Shown here: positions 40,801 through 53,449 of the stretch, in pieces
Numbering within the stretch: position 1 is the first letter of the stretch
Layout: every line of letters begins with the position of its first letter
Source of the DNA: Arctopsyche grandis
Taxonomy: Eukaryota > Arthropoda > Insecta > Trichoptera > Hydropsychidae
Length of the DNA: 64,000 nt
Reading direction: 5' to 3'
Assembly: GCF_051622035.1 (NCBI RefSeq)
Contig: NC_135356.1
Span: 28,612,839 to 28,676,838, forward strand
Program-made: the position numbers and the translations under genes
The notes under the pieces: model-generated
Databases searched by the model: none
Told to the model about the DNA's origin: nothing
The model's input: the letters and a program-made list of their open reading frames with translations, nothing else

Positions 40801-43800
40801 GGTGTTATACCCCAGCGCCGATGAATAAGAATCCGTTGGAGGCGAGATCTTTGCAACGTCTCTGCGTATCAGTGTATTCGGAATTACCACCATCGATAAT
40901 GATATCACCTTTGGAAAGAAGTGGTGTCAATTGTTTGATGAAATCGTCCACAGCAGATCCAGCTGAAAGTTAAATCAAATGAAATTAAAGATAAAAGTCG
41001 AAAAAATTTTGCCAAACTATCGTCAATATGATATTTGAGATATGATTATATATATTTTTTTTATAGGAAGGCTTATAACAGGTAACCCCAATGCGCCTTT
41101 CTGGCCAGAAACATTGTACATTTGATACAAGTATTATTTTTATTTTACAAAGTCATCACATATCGAAAATGAGCATGTCTCATACTGCCTCAATTCATAC
41201 AACAAATTAGAAGCGAGTGGAGATATTAAAATGGCAATTTGATTAGAAGGATGGTCGAAAGGTGAACAAGAGAACTATTCAAAAGGTACCCAAGAGTATA
41301 AAAGACCACATGTGAGGCGAAGTGGGCAAAATGTGTGACGAGTTTGTGAATTGTGAAAAAATGACATTAAAAAATAGTCGAAATCTTTAAACGCAAAAAA
41401 ATGCTTCATACACTAAATGGATATTCATTTTATACGTCCAAATTATATGATACTATAAACTTTGGCCTTAGCAACGTGCTATTATCAACCTTGATGTTTT
41501 TACACCACAAATCAAATGCGATTTAGCAGATATCAAAATTGAAAAAGTTCGAGAAGCAAATTACATATACCGTGCTCGTTTTCACCCATTACGTTGATAA
41601 ACACTTGAAGCATGACACATGATACGGTTACACGTGAGACAATCGTGTAACAATGTGAAATAGTAATAATAACATTATCAGCAATCGAGTAAATTAATTA
41701 CCTTTCACCAAAAGCATTACTCGGCGAGGACTTTTCAATTTGCTCACCATATCCTCTAGAGACGTCGCGCCGATGATTTTCGTTCCCTTGGCTTCGTTGT
41801 TGAGGAAATTTTGAACCTTGAACATAATTCATGACGTTTTAATGTCTTTCAATTATTGTGCAACAATACAATAAATTTCAATACACACACACACACCTTT
41901 TCGACGGTCCGGTTAAACGCGCACACGACAAATCCTTTGGAGTCCATGTTCAGGATTAGATTTTGACCCATGACGGCCAAGCCGATGAGAGCGATGTCTG
42001 CTTTTCTGAAAATGGCAAATTTAATATCATATATTAGCTTCAGCCAAGCGACTTAAGGGGGTATTCTAGTCTAGCAATTTGAAAAAATCGATTTTTTTTT
42101 CTTTCATATTTTCAAAGCTTAAAGCTTTAAGAATATGTCCTTAAGAGGATTTTTCAAAATTCAAATTATTTTCGGATATAGCTGCTTTAGTAACGTGGCA
42201 TCTGACCGGCGCGTAAGTTAACCCAAAACTTTAAACGCGTTTTTCTCGAAACTACTTTTTTCTAGACGGTTGACATGATATCTCAAGTTCTACTGAACCA
42301 ATTTAGTTGAAATTTGGTGCGATTTTGGTATATATTCCTTTATTGCATGAACTAGAACTATGAAAAAATTCCAATTTTTACTATTTTTAAAAAATTTGGA
42401 AAAGTCAAAAAAACTGGTAAAAAATAGACTTTTTATTTCAAACAGCCGCTATTTTGCGAAAAAAATTTTGTTTGACTTTTTCGTAGTTCATGCCATAGCA
42501 GCATTTGTTTAGATTAAGAATTAATTTGCTTTTTTGATTTTGGAATACTAGGAGGGTTGGAATCGTGTCAATCGGGGCGTACCATTTTTTTGAAACCCTC
42601 ACTTCATCAGCCTGTAACTTTTTGAATTTTGAATTTTTTCCTTTAATTTTTTTTTATATGTATTCTTCAAACATTAATAAATATTTGGTAAAATAATGGC
42701 TACTAAAAATATTTTTTGTTTTTTTTTATTGCACCTGAAAAAATACCTAAAATTCATGCCTCTAGACTAGAATACCCCCTTAAATTTAATCATAAGACTG
42801 ATTCTCCACTCCTTGATTCTCCTATTCTATGGAAAATTATTGCTTTTTTTCAGTTTTAACATGTTTCGTATTTCGTCTTATCATTATTGATTTATTTGCC
42901 AATTTTTAACATAGTGACATTATAAGTTCCAAGTCGTTATTTTGAAAATGAAAAACAAAGAAAATGATACAATCAGGAGCGGCTCAAGACTTTAAAAACA
43001 GATGGGGCCCGAGGAAGCTAAAGCCGCCCCCCCCTACATATATATTTTTCCAAAAAATCAAACAATATATTTTTAATAACATTTTATGCAAGGAAAATGC
43101 CTTTTCTTTTTATCAAATTATCGACTTGATGTTTTATGTGGTCTAAAAAAAGCAAAAACGGAATTAATAAAAATAGTTAATGATAAAAATAAGAGAATTG
43201 ACATATACATAGTTGAAATGTCGAAAAACATTGATTGTGTCGCATATTTTTCGAATCGCATAGAAAATATAGACGACTGGCGTAATCTGCCCCAAGAGAC
43301 CTTTACGCAGGGTAACTAAAAGCTCTCTATATACGAAAATACGGATCATGTTTCTCGGCCTCGATTGAGTATCTACCCTCTACACAAAGTACCACTCGTA
43401 AGTGCCAGAGTAGAAGGGAAACCGAAGCTGGCAACCACGGGACCACAGCAGATAAACGACTGCCCCAAATTGAATTACAAACCAGTTCAATAAACAAAAT
43501 TTCTTTTCTTTTTTGATTATAAGAAATTTGTATAGGGCAGTGCTCCGGTTGAGCTTAAAGACTAGCCATCCTTGAATATAATAATAAGAAAATAAACACA
43601 AATATAAAAAAAATACAATAATAGAACAAGTTATGATCTCAAATTAAACAATCGACGCAACAGGCGACGAAATCATCAAATTGGTACGTGCCACATGAGA
43701 ATAGAACAAAGTGCGGCATCTGAGTTGACTGGGAGCATTAAAGCTCAATTCTGCAAGAATTTGAGAATTGCCCATCAGTGGCGGTGCAGACATGAACTGG

Positions 43801-46800
43801 GCTGTAGTAACTGATTGAACATACCGGTGACCGAATGCAAAAAAGAAGCATATATTATACTGGGAGGGCTGCAGCCCCGCAGCTCAATGGAATGCTCACT
43901 AAACCAACCAGTAATTAAAATAAATGCTTCACCAAATACAATTTACATCGTGACTTGGGGGGATTATAACCTAGTGCTCCCAGCAGGTAGGCACTAGGAT
44001 AGAGCTAAGGATAGCTACCTGTATATCTCAGAAATCTCCTCTGGCTCTATCTCGATTCTCTTAGCAAAGTCATTTGTATTAAGAAACTATACAATTTGAA
44101 ACAATAGGAAAAAATGTCTGATTGCACGCTTAAGAGAGATACGCGAAAGAAAGTGGTGTAAAAGGATGCAAGGAAAGCCATGAGGCAATGTAGTTAGAAG
44201 AATAGATGAAAGATGGCTGAGGGAGATAATCGAACGGTACCTGAAAGAAAGGTCATGAATAATTTGACGAAAGACGGCAAAAGAGGTCTCGAATGGTACC
44301 CAAGGGTGTAAAAGGATGTAAGGAAGGTCACAAGTGAAATGGATAGACAACGTAAGGAAAATGTGAAAAGGTAGGCAGACGAATGTTGCTCGAAATACAG
44401 AAAAAGTGCCATTGAAGAAGTGTGAAATGTTGTATGTTCTGTATAACTAGTGAATGCAGACAGTGAAACGCATGATCGTATGATAGTCATAGCTAAAAGA
44501 GTGGAGCAAGTGAAATAATTATGAAACAAGCGGTCAGAAGATAGTACTCAAAAGAGTTTAAAACGTAAAAGTTCAGAACATATGTGGAGGTCCAGCACTG
44601 GACAAAGATGGCAAAGTATATTTTAACATCAAAAGATTTGAGGTCCTTTTTATCTGGGAATATACTTGTAATTTCAATTTGGAAAGGACTAGAGATTATC
44701 TCTACAATGCTAATGGGTAAAATTTGACTATCAAGGGATTTGGAAAAACTGATAAACAAGGACTTCAGTAAGAGAAAATTTCTCTATTTGCTGGTATATA
44801 TAAATTGGTTTTCCTGAAAATATCGCATTGAGATGTTGCTACTGTTAAGACTAATCTTACAAAAGGGTTAAAAAGAGAATATTACACATAAATACAATGA
44901 TTTTCAGTGAAAATAGATTCTTTACAAAGTGTTGTATGCAATTATATGAACCTATGACTGGCTGCACTTAAACTTGACATTCGACATCTGTCATGGTTGG
45001 TAAGATAGCAAATATACACAAATACATTTTCTATGTGATGTAAAGATTGAACGAGTCAATGTATCTTACATAATAAAAACAATGCGGTAATGCGATAAGG
45101 TCAATATATTCTAAATGAAGGGCAAATTATTCAAATTTTCAATATCAAATCATGAAATATGTACATTTTTTTTAATAATGTTAAAATTTTGCGCAATACT
45201 TCAAACATTTTCTTTTCATACAAGCAAATTTCTTCACAGCTGATACATATTGATTCAAATCTGAAAGGAATTTAAACTTGCATATGACGGGCTGAAAACC
45301 AGATTGGTACAAGTGACATTTTAAAAAAAATCTGGTTTAAGTGCTAAAATAATAGCATATATGTAATGGTTTTCAGCCTCTCATATGTAGATGTAATTTT
45401 ATTTTATTTTTATCTTTAATTTATACCAGGAAGGCACCTTCCTGACCAGAAACATTGCACATTTGATACAAATATTATACAAAGTACATAAATACATATC
45501 AATTAACATCCACAGAGACATTCGCGGTCAAATTTATAAATTTTTATACAATTCGGCGAAATTCCAGATTGAGATTTGGCGAGAAAATGGGTAAAGTCAG
45601 TGGCGTAACCAGGATTTTGTCAAGGGGGGGGGTTTTGACAGGAAAAAATACAAGATAATTTATATTTAATTAATATAAAATCACAACATATAAAAATAAA
45701 GTAAATACGTAATAAACATATGGTTTGAACAAAATTCAAATAAAATAAAAATAATGAATACTAATAAAAAAGTACGAAATTCACAGATCTAATCTTCGCG
45801 TATTTATCTAATATTTTTTCTGCACTAAAATTTATATCCCTATGAATATCTAATAAAGCAAGTCCATTTAGTCGATTTTCCGACATCGTATTTCTTAAAT
45901 ATGTATGTTTTTAGTCATCGTAGTGTGGAGAAGCTCCGTTCACTTGTGGCTGTTGTCACCGGAAGTGTTGTTAAAATTTTTAAAAGTATGTAAATATTGA
46001 AGGATTGCAAATTGCAATTGCAGCTAGTGCGTTTTTTGGTCGATTTTCACTAGTACTTATATATTGCCACCACATTTCCAACTCTCCAGTTAGAATGCAA
46101 GGCCCACAAAATACATATCTTGGTTGTAAATTTCCCCCGAAGTCTTTATCTTATTTTTTAAAACACTCGATGGTTGAGAGCCTTTTCAATCAGGAAGCAA
46201 ACATTGGAAATTTTCAAGTATATGTTCACGTCCTAGAAATCTGTCATGGATTTGGGATAGAAAACTATCCAAAAATGGTACAAACGATCGATTGCGACAG
46301 GAGTGGGATATTTTGCCGCCGACTGGACCCCCCCCCCCCCCTTCGCTACGCCACTGGGTAAGGTTGCCAATTTGTCGGAATTGTTTCAAAGAAAATCTGA
46401 CAGAGTGGTAAACTCTGATAGGAAACGATCCACCTAGAGTCACAAATCCAAGGTCAGGCCAGTAGAAACCAGTGAGATTGGAACCCGTGACCACTCTGTT
46501 CAAAGCATTATATGCTAACCACCAGTCTATTCTGCTGGTTGTGAATAAAAGTATTGTAGAAAGCTGCATTTTTTAAAAATCGCTATACAAACAGGAACCA
46601 ATGTAAAATCTCATTTTTTTTTTTTACCTTAGAAAGATTATCATGTATTTTCCTCGTGCATACATTCAATTCGACCTCTGATACCACTTGAAAGTCATCT
46701 AAACTTTGACCCTATCATCATCATCATCATCACACTCGAAACATGCTAAATCAATACGGCAGCGTTAGATTAAAGATGTGGAGGTTTTATATACGAGTGT

Positions 46801-46814
46801 ACTCACTGAGACAT
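37720..46814 (-). CDS. Pgd: 6-phosphogluconate dehydrogenase, decarboxylating (10 exons)
   Basis: Cytosolic pentose-phosphate enzyme that oxidises 6-phosphogluconate to ribulose 5-phosphate and CO2, making NADPH. Coding exons on -: 46814-46807, 42005-41897, 41816-41702, 40962-40811, 40740-40648, 40573-40423, 39571-39461, 39206-39063, 38971-38523, 37839-37720. Together 483 codons plus stop, the normal length. The N-terminal Rossmann fold has [44 protein letters not shown] and [15 protein letters not shown] (catalytic Lys and Glu) are intact. The C-terminal helical and tail domain ends [20 protein letters not shown]. Intron 1 is 4.8 kb and carries TEs; the other introns are short apart from 40963-41701 and 37840-38522. 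No damage seen, so the gene is probably functional. Confidence 0.98.
37941..38138 (-). mobile_element. Short Helitron in the last Pgd intron
   Basis: On -, starts TTTAATATATAATTTCGAAA (TC changed to TT) and ends CCGAGCGAAGCCGGGTAAAA then ACACTAG, followed by T. No internal array. Confidence 0.7.
38523..38971 (-). CDS. Pgd: Pgd exon 9
   Basis: 149 codons from [20 protein letters not shown] through [20 protein letters not shown] to [17 protein letters not shown]. The last coding base before the donor is 38523; the open frame runs a little further into the intron. Confidence 0.97.
39063..39206 (-). CDS. Pgd: Pgd exon 8
   Basis: [20 protein letters not shown] then [20 protein letters not shown]. 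Confidence 0.96.
39461..39571 (-). CDS. Pgd: Pgd exon 7
   Basis: [20 protein letters not shown] then [16 protein letters not shown]. Donor GACG|GTACGA. Confidence 0.95.
40423..40573 (-). CDS. Pgd: Pgd exon 6: catalytic Lys/Glu
   Basis: [20 protein letters not shown] then [20 protein letters not shown]. Holds the catalytic lysine (FVKMVHN) and glutamate (GIEYGD). Confidence 0.97.
40648..40740 (-). CDS. Pgd: Pgd exon 5: substrate-binding motif
   Basis: [20 protein letters not shown] then [11 protein letters not shown], 31 codons in phase 0. Confidence 0.97.
40811..40962 (-). CDS. Pgd: Pgd exon 4
   Basis: [20 protein letters not shown] then [20 protein letters not shown]. Ends at GAG before the VSGGE substrate motif. 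Confidence 0.96.
41068..41200 (-). mobile_element. SINE 3' tail fragment
   Basis: Contains the tail CCAGAAAGGCGCATTGGGG ... TAAGCCTTCCT and the adjoining TATCAAATGTACAATGTTTC (complement). Lies between Pgd exons 3 and 4. A separate LINE-like remnant (GGTACCCAAGAGTATAAAAG) follows. Confidence 0.6.
41702..41816 (-). CDS. Pgd: Pgd exon 3
   Basis: [20 protein letters not shown] then [18 protein letters not shown]. Acceptor TTCAAG, donor G|GTAATT. Confidence 0.96.
41897..42005 (-). CDS. Pgd: Pgd exon 2: NADP-binding fold
   Basis: [20 protein letters not shown] then [12 protein letters not shown]. The donor GTGTGTGTG is the start of a (GT)n microsatellite. Confidence 0.96.
42057..42779. mobile_element. 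TTAA-flanked element next to Pgd exon 2
   Basis: Inverted ends GGGGGTATTCTAGTCTAG with one mismatch, and TTAA on both sides (42053-42056, 42780-42783). Kolobok- or piggyBac-type by target. No protein. Its edge is 51 bases from the exon 2 acceptor. Confidence 0.8.
43690..44600 (+). mobile_element. Decayed non-LTR (RTE-like) C-terminal sequence
   Basis: Duplicated AATGGTACCCAAGGGTGTAA / CGAACGGTACCTGAAAG-type segments read as broken RT C-terminus (KRMQGKP, WIDNVRK, RMIVIAK). No intact frame. Confidence 0.35.
45421..46545 (-). mobile_element. SINE split by a hAT element
   Basis: Tail side 45421-45597 (CCAGGAAGGCACCTTCCTG, internal deletion) and tRNA head 46365-46545 (GGTTAGCATATAATGCTTTG, GGTTCCAATCTC) are one SINE, interrupted by 45598-46356. 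Confidence 0.78.
45598..46356 (-). mobile_element. hAT relic (ZMYM/TTF-type) inside the SINE
   Basis: Inverted ends CAGTGGCGTA and an 8-bp duplication GGTAAAGT/GGTAAGGT. On - it has [14 protein letters not shown] and, after a frameshift, [20 protein letters not shown]: the hAT C-terminal dimerisation domain. Confidence 0.82.
46807..46814 (-). CDS. Pgd: Pgd coding exon 1 (start codon)
   Basis: ATGTCTCA followed by donor GTGAGT. Joined to exon 2 it gives [11 protein letters not shown], the expected N-terminus of 6PGDH. Only eight coding bases, so this exon is inferred from the phase and the reading of the product. Confidence 0.85.
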
Positions 46815-46960
46815 GTTGAAGATCTGGTGGAAGACAGAGTCGGAAGACGGAGCGACGCGGAGCAGACGTGCTTACTGTGGCGCAGTTGAACGCCTACTGA
46901 ACTCTCCACACCACCACCACTCACTTATCGTCGCAAAAACGAGGTCGAGGTCTGTTTGAC
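46815..46960 (-). promoter_or_regulatory. Pgd 5' UTR and possible core promoter
   Basis: GC-richer than its surroundings and directly upstream of the start codon. A TCAGT initiator-like sequence lies at 46900-46896 (-), with GCACG (4 of 5 to RGWYV) at the DPE distance. No TATA box. Tentative. Confidence 0.3.
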
Positions 46961-47498
46961 TTTCAAACGTCCCCGGTGAGTCAACTGGAGCGATTGTGGG
47001 TCAGATTCAGGTCGCCCCGAGACACCTAGCCGTCGGAGCCATTGTTCGATTTTACGCTAATTATCGGCAAATTGGCAGATCCATATGTTCCGGGCCAGTT
47101 GACACTTGCCGTAACGCCGCGAACGACGACCATGTCCGAGAGCGCTTTCCCATTATTTCCAGCGTTTACTTTGACATTTTCCATTCATTTGGAGACAAGT
47201 CACTTGAAATGTGTATCTGTCGTGGCTGTTTCTTGATCGACAACTGTCTGCTAATAGATATGGGCTTTATTCACAGTACAGTCAGTGACTGATCTGGAGA
47301 TTTTTCAAGACGAGGCGAAATTTTAGAAAAATAAATTATATCTTCTTCCTCTATAGAGTCACGTAAAATTTACATGCTATCGTATTCACCCTCCACTCAA
47401 CCTGCGATGACCAATTACATTTCAAGAAATACAACATTGTTTGTGGGTATAGCGGTCGATAGAATTTGACTTATATAATATTTTTTGTAAGTTTTAAG

Positions 47499-47784
47499 GG
47501 TTCGGTGATTACTAGTCAAATGTGAACCGGTCACAGGACAACCGGTCGCTCTAGATCGGTCACACGTGATCACCCGTCACACTAAAACTGGTCACGAGAA
47601 AACTGATCACACCCTAAAATCGGTCACGAGAAAACTGGTTAACCGATTTTAGTGTGTGACCAGTTTTAGCGTGTGATCAGTTTTCTCGTGACCAATTTTA
47701 GTGTGACGGGTGATCACGTATGACCGATCTATAGCGACCGGTTGTCCTGTGACTGATTCACATATGACTAGTAGTCCGTTTACC
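47499..47784. mobile_element. 'GACCGGTT' MITE, copy 2
   Basis: Same ends as 31640-31828, with an 8-bp duplication GTTTTAAG (47491-47498, 47785-47792). More internal ~15-bp units than copy 1 and strongly self-complementary. Confidence 0.78.
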
Positions 47785-47981
47785 GTTTTAAGTTCGTATT
47801 TTGAAATATTTACATTAATAAAATTTTAATATAAAATACGTATGTTGTTGATATTATTAATTTATTTGTGGAATAAGTATATATTTTATATCGGTGACCG
47901 TCACCGCATCGAAAAGTCGAAAAATCGAAAATGTTCGTTTACCATGAATACATATGAAAAGCGGGTAGTATATATGTATAT

Positions 47982-48126
47982 CAGTGGCGTGCGATAAAGC
48001 TCTCTCTCCCCCCGTCGTACAGCCTAACTTAATTTGCGCGAGGAACAGGCTTTTTCTCCTGTATCCTGTCCGCGCACATTAAGCAAGGCTGTACGACAAA
48101 AAGAGAGATAACTTCACCGCAAGCCA

Positions 48127-48129
<3 letters not shown>
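47982..48129. mobile_element. Small hAT-type MITE
   Basis: Inverted CAGTGGCGTGCG / CAGTGGCTTGCG and inner GTCGTACAGCC arms. 8-bp flanks ATGTATAT/ATATATAT (7 of 8). Confidence 0.68.

Positions 48130-48219
<90 letters not shown>
48130..48219. repeat. (TA)n array, 90 bp
   Basis: Uninterrupted alternating TA directly beside the MITE. Confidence 0.97.
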
Positions 48220-48223
<4 letters not shown>

Positions 48224-48347
48224 CTTTCGACTTTCGATGCCGTGGTGTAAGCCCATTTTATATTAATAGAAATTAATATTTTTAAGACGATTCAAGTAAT
48301 TGTCAACGTCATGTTATGGACAGTACAAGTCACAGTAATATCATTAA

Positions 48348-49254
<907 letters not shown>

Positions 49255-49729
49255 TTATAGACCTTACATTGTAATAATATTATATAGTTAAATAAGAAAT
49301 TACTTTAAAAAAAAAATAAGTTTACGTGCTTTCATTGTTACAACTAAGGTTTCCAATCCCGGGATTCCGGAATCCCGATGTTTTCTGGTACCGTGAATCC
49401 CGGTGCTGAAACTAGTCTGGATTACGGAGCTGGCAAAAATTTTTATAAAAATAATATGGAAAAAACATAAAACAACATTATATAATGAACAATGGTGGGA
49501 TTATAGTTCATTTGTTTGTTCTGATCCGTTTCATCGCCCGTTTGCCGTTTCTACGAATTGTTATGAACGGCCTGGCCTGTATTGTGTCGCAGATATTGTG
49601 CTCAACCTATTGATGTATAATAATCTGTATTATCATTATTATACATCAATGGGTCTAATTGGGGGGTATTATCGTGTATTATACATAAATGGCTCAACCC
49701 TAATAATATTTGAAATATATTTTGACTGA

Positions 49730-50110
49730 TTCGAACTCAGAATGTGTGTGTCTGTGTTTCTGTGTGAGTGTCTGTATGTGTATTGTCTGCCAGCGTATTT
49801 TGGGGATTTTTGAACACCGTTCGTCCTATCGAACTGAAATTTAGTATGGGTTACTGAAATTCTTATCGATTCGACGTAAATTTTTTTCAAATTTTCAAGT
49901 TGACCGGAAAAGGTACCTCCCCTTATAAGTTTTTGAATTCAATTATATCCCAAACCGCTAATCAAATCGGGCTGATTTTTTTTTTACTTGTAATAGAAAT
50001 TATTAATTTTATACCCCAATATTCGAATTCTTTTTATACCAACGTAGAGTTGATAAGGTTTTGGTCAGAATTCGTAAACTGGAAGTAGAACTTTTGTATT
50101 GTGTAAGTTT
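49730..50110. repeat. ETS-motif repeat family, partial copy
   Basis: ATCGATTCGACGTAAATTTT, a mutated ACCGGAAAAGG near 49903, and AACTGGAAGTAGAACTTTTG near 50079. Preceded by a TG-rich run (49743-49790). Confidence 0.6.
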
Positions 50111-50189
50111 ACCTACATTTGTGTTCAATTTGTATCGAAAATGCTCATAGCCGGTATGTGTAAACGTGTATGTATATATATGTACATAT

Positions 50190-50650
50190 AAACAGCAGCG
50201 TGGTGAATGTTGAATTATTTCGTACTTGATGTTACGAGTTCGATTCCCGCTAAGTCTCGCTGTTGGCCAGACCTTTGTTTGTCAAGGTCGATCGTTTCTT
50301 ATCAGAATTTGCCAATTTTTCTGATTTTCATTGAAATGATTCCTTTAAAAATTGGCGTTTCCTTCCCAATTTTCTGTTGCGAACCTTTAGTTATTGTTAT
50401 ATCTTAGGTTTCGCCATATTGCTCACCATAGATGTCTCTGTGGTTGTTTATCGAATATAAAAATTCGTATTGTTACATGAAAGTTATTCAATGTTATTTA
50501 TCGTATTAATACGATGTTTGTAATATCTGAACATAGATGTCAGATATTGTTTAGATTTACATGTATCTATGTAATAATTATGTGGACCAGGAAGGCGCAT
50601 TTGGGGTTTACCTGTTAAGCCTTCCTGGTATATTTGTAAAATAAATAAAT
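50190..50650 (+). mobile_element. tRNA-derived SINE, most complete copy
   Basis: Head CAGCAGCGTGGTGAATGTTG with box B GAGTTCGATTCCCGC. Body GGTCGATCGTTTCTTATCAG and AATTTGCCAATTTTTCTG. Tail ACCAGGAAGGCGCATTTGGG ... TAAGCCTTCCTGGTATA, and an ATAAATAAAT end. Confidence 0.82.
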
Positions 50651-51529
50651 ATGTTTGATTATCAATTTTTTTAATTCTTCTTATATTCCTCAAATATGTA
50701 CATATGTACATAGATAAACTTCCTGCACCCCATTTTTTCAGATTTTACGTGAATTTCATCGCTAAAAAAATCTTGATTCAAATACATGTAGATAACTCGA
50801 TAGCTTATTGAGTTTTGAAAATTAAAAAGAAAATAGTGTATATTTGTATATATCGCCAACTCCTTATTGTTGCTGCGCTTCTTAAAATAGTATCAGCGGT
50901 TTTTATATGATTCAATCGTGATGATCATAAAATTTATGTAAGAATTATTAAAAATATGTATTAATGATAAATTGTATTAATAATAAAAGGTTAAAGAAAC
51001 TCGCAAGTATGTACGTACAAAATTTTATTATATAAACAGATGACCGTGATAGATATAAACATGGTTCATTTTACATATGTATGTATGTTTGTATGTATGT
51101 GGCTACTTTGAAAAAGCAATAGATATTAAAAATAAACCTTTTTAAATTATTGAAAATTTAAATGAGCCTTAAATAATTTGATTGCAATCCGTCGATTTTC
51201 ATTCAGTAATTTCTTCTTATCAGAGCAGGTTCTAAGATTACTAAAACAAAGGTCGCAAAATCGCAAACGATTTTTTGCCATTCTAACAATTTCAACCCTC
51301 CACTATGCATACTTGTTTCTTCTTCGAGTAGCTGTTTTTTATTACTTAATCAAAAACATCACATCACTTTTCCAACACACGAGTGCGAGTGAGGAAGTGT
51401 CAGCTTACTCTGATTCGATTTTTCTTCCACTATTTTTTTCGACCCTTTAAACATGAGTGCTCTTCATGAAAAAATTCAAGTACAATTCTTGTATCAATAT
51501 GATGAAAATAAAATCACTAAATTGAAATA

Positions 51530-51900
51530 AACCAGACAGACGTGGGAGTTTTTCCACTTAGAAAGGTCAAAGATGTTTTGACAACGATTATTTCCACACC
51601 ACTGAACGTATCAAGCTGAAAATTAATATTTGTATTCTTTATGTACTAACTTAGAGCTGATTAGGTTTTGGTCAGAATTCGGGAACCGGAAGTAGTATTT
51701 TTTTTTTAAACAATATTTCATTATTTTATTTTGACCTTTTAAATTATTTTAATTTTATTGATGTTTAATGTGTATAATAGTGTTTTCAAGTAATAAAAAA
51801 AAAATGAACAAAATCCGACAACCGAAAGAAGAAATTTTGTCTTGTGCAAATTTCCATACATTTGCGCTGAATTTGAAACGAAAATATTGACCTCGCACCT
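51530..51900. repeat. ETS-motif repeat family, partial copy
   Basis: AACCGGAAGT at 51684 and a mutated AACCGAAAGA at 51820 (136 bp apart). Matches the complement of 6800-7090. A further end fragment (TGACCAACCCATTACTTTATC) is at 52515-52575. Confidence 0.68.
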
Positions 51901-52589
51901 AAATATAGTTCAATACGCAGTAAACAACTGAACCGCTGAGAATATTGAAAGGTGTTTTTCCCAGTTCTGATGCTGGGTAATAATAATAATAGGGATTATA
52001 GTATTATAGAAACAGATACGAACAAGAAGGGACAATAACAACCAATTAGAGGGGAGAAAAATTATCCGAGTGGAAAACACGTACGAGTAGAAAATTTTTC
52101 TCAAATCACGGAACATGTATTTAAAGTATTTCATTAAGTATTTCTTTTGCTTAAAAGGCTATGCCATAAATTATGAGAAATTTAACAACACCAACGGTTA
52201 CTTTCATCTTGCATTAAACTTAGCCCGCCCACCTGAAAGGGTCGTACTCAGTACGACGTACTGATATGCAAAAACAATAAAGGGACTCGGAACTAAAATA
52301 TATTTGTAAAAATATAAATATATTTTGAATAATATAATTAAATGAAAAATTATAATTATATATGAAGTTGAATTTGTCTAAGGTGGGTGCCATGGCAACC
52401 CCCTTGGATCCGCCATTGGTATACATAAGTATTCTCAATCGTTTGTCCCATCCTTTTATATGTATAATATTTATCTTACCCTGGATTGCAAATGTGGATT
52501 TTTACGTAATAGTGGATGTGACCAACCCATTACTTTATCTATGTATTTGAGGAATATAAGACGGCGATAATTTTACATACATACATGTT

Positions 52590-52865
52590 CGCAAAGGTGA
52601 CACGACATCTCGTTCACGAATGTTTCGCTCACCAACGACTCGCTCACGGCATTTCGTATACCGCCATCTCGCTCACCGACACTTCGTTTACCGATAGCTC
52701 GCTCAATGCCGCTTCTATCACGGACGGTTCGATCACGACAACTCGCTCACGATAGTTCGTTCTCGACTGTTGGTACACATACTTCTCGCTCACAGATATT
52801 TCGTTCACAGCCATTTCATTCACCGATATTTCGTTCAAAGATATTTCGTTCATAGACGTTTCGTT
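52590..52865. repeat. Degenerate 15-bp array (TCGTTCACAGATATT)
   Basis: About 18 diverged units, clearest at 52790-52862, weaker to the left where TCGCTCAC recurs. On - it reads as NEISV-type pentapeptides because 15 is divisible by three; not considered a gene. Confidence 0.78.
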
Positions 52866-53324
52866 TTTTCGGCTTTTTCCATAATTACATTATTATATCG
52901 TTTATGATTCGCAAAGACAATTCTTGAAAAATTTAGCTTTTTAAATCAATTTTAAAGGTAACCACATAAACATCTCCCGTTCTATAGTTATTGTTGAAAA
53001 TTGTGCTTTTTAAATAATTATTTAATAACGGGTCCATAGTGTTATAATGCGTTTAGGTATACCAAAAACTAGTGGTAAGAATTAAAAAAATATAGATATT
53101 TTCGCCACATTAAAATATATACATATGATAGTTTCATTAAATGGTAAAAGATGAGGAAGAATTTATAAAATAGTGTACTTTTGGGAGATTTCGAAAAAAA
53201 AGGTATGCTGAAGATGGCGGACTAAATTTTAAACATTTCAATTCTCTGACGAAACAGTAACCTTTCCTTTTTCAATATCTGACATTCATTATAACGATTT
53301 TTTTTTAAATCGCTAATTTCGCTA

Positions 53325-53442
53325 GATAATATCGTGCCTGCTTTGTATTATATTTGATTTCAAAATAATTCTAATTGGAAATGTTGGCGAAATTTTCAGC
53401 GTTTCGCGCTTTCAACATAAAAGACGTAAGCACTTCAAAGGG
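53325..53442. mobile_element. piggyBac-like MITE right end
   Basis: Ends GTAAGCACTTCAAAGGG then CTAA. Homologous to the right 120 bases of 23993-24520. Truncated on the left. Confidence 0.65.
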
Positions 53443-53449
53443 CTAAAAA

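Noticed and set aside
46005..46569. Frames of 118 and 127 codons
   Set aside because: They run across a hAT/SINE boundary and contain a C homopolymer; not genes.
48029..48256. (IY)n open frame
   Set aside because: Translation of the TA microsatellite.
51178..51450. 90-codon frame rich in Phe/Leu
   Set aside because: No family match, no splice or promoter signal; likely chance in AT-rich DNA.
52644..52853. NEISV-type repeat protein on -
   Set aside because: Translation of a degenerate 15-bp array; no homology and no conserved start.
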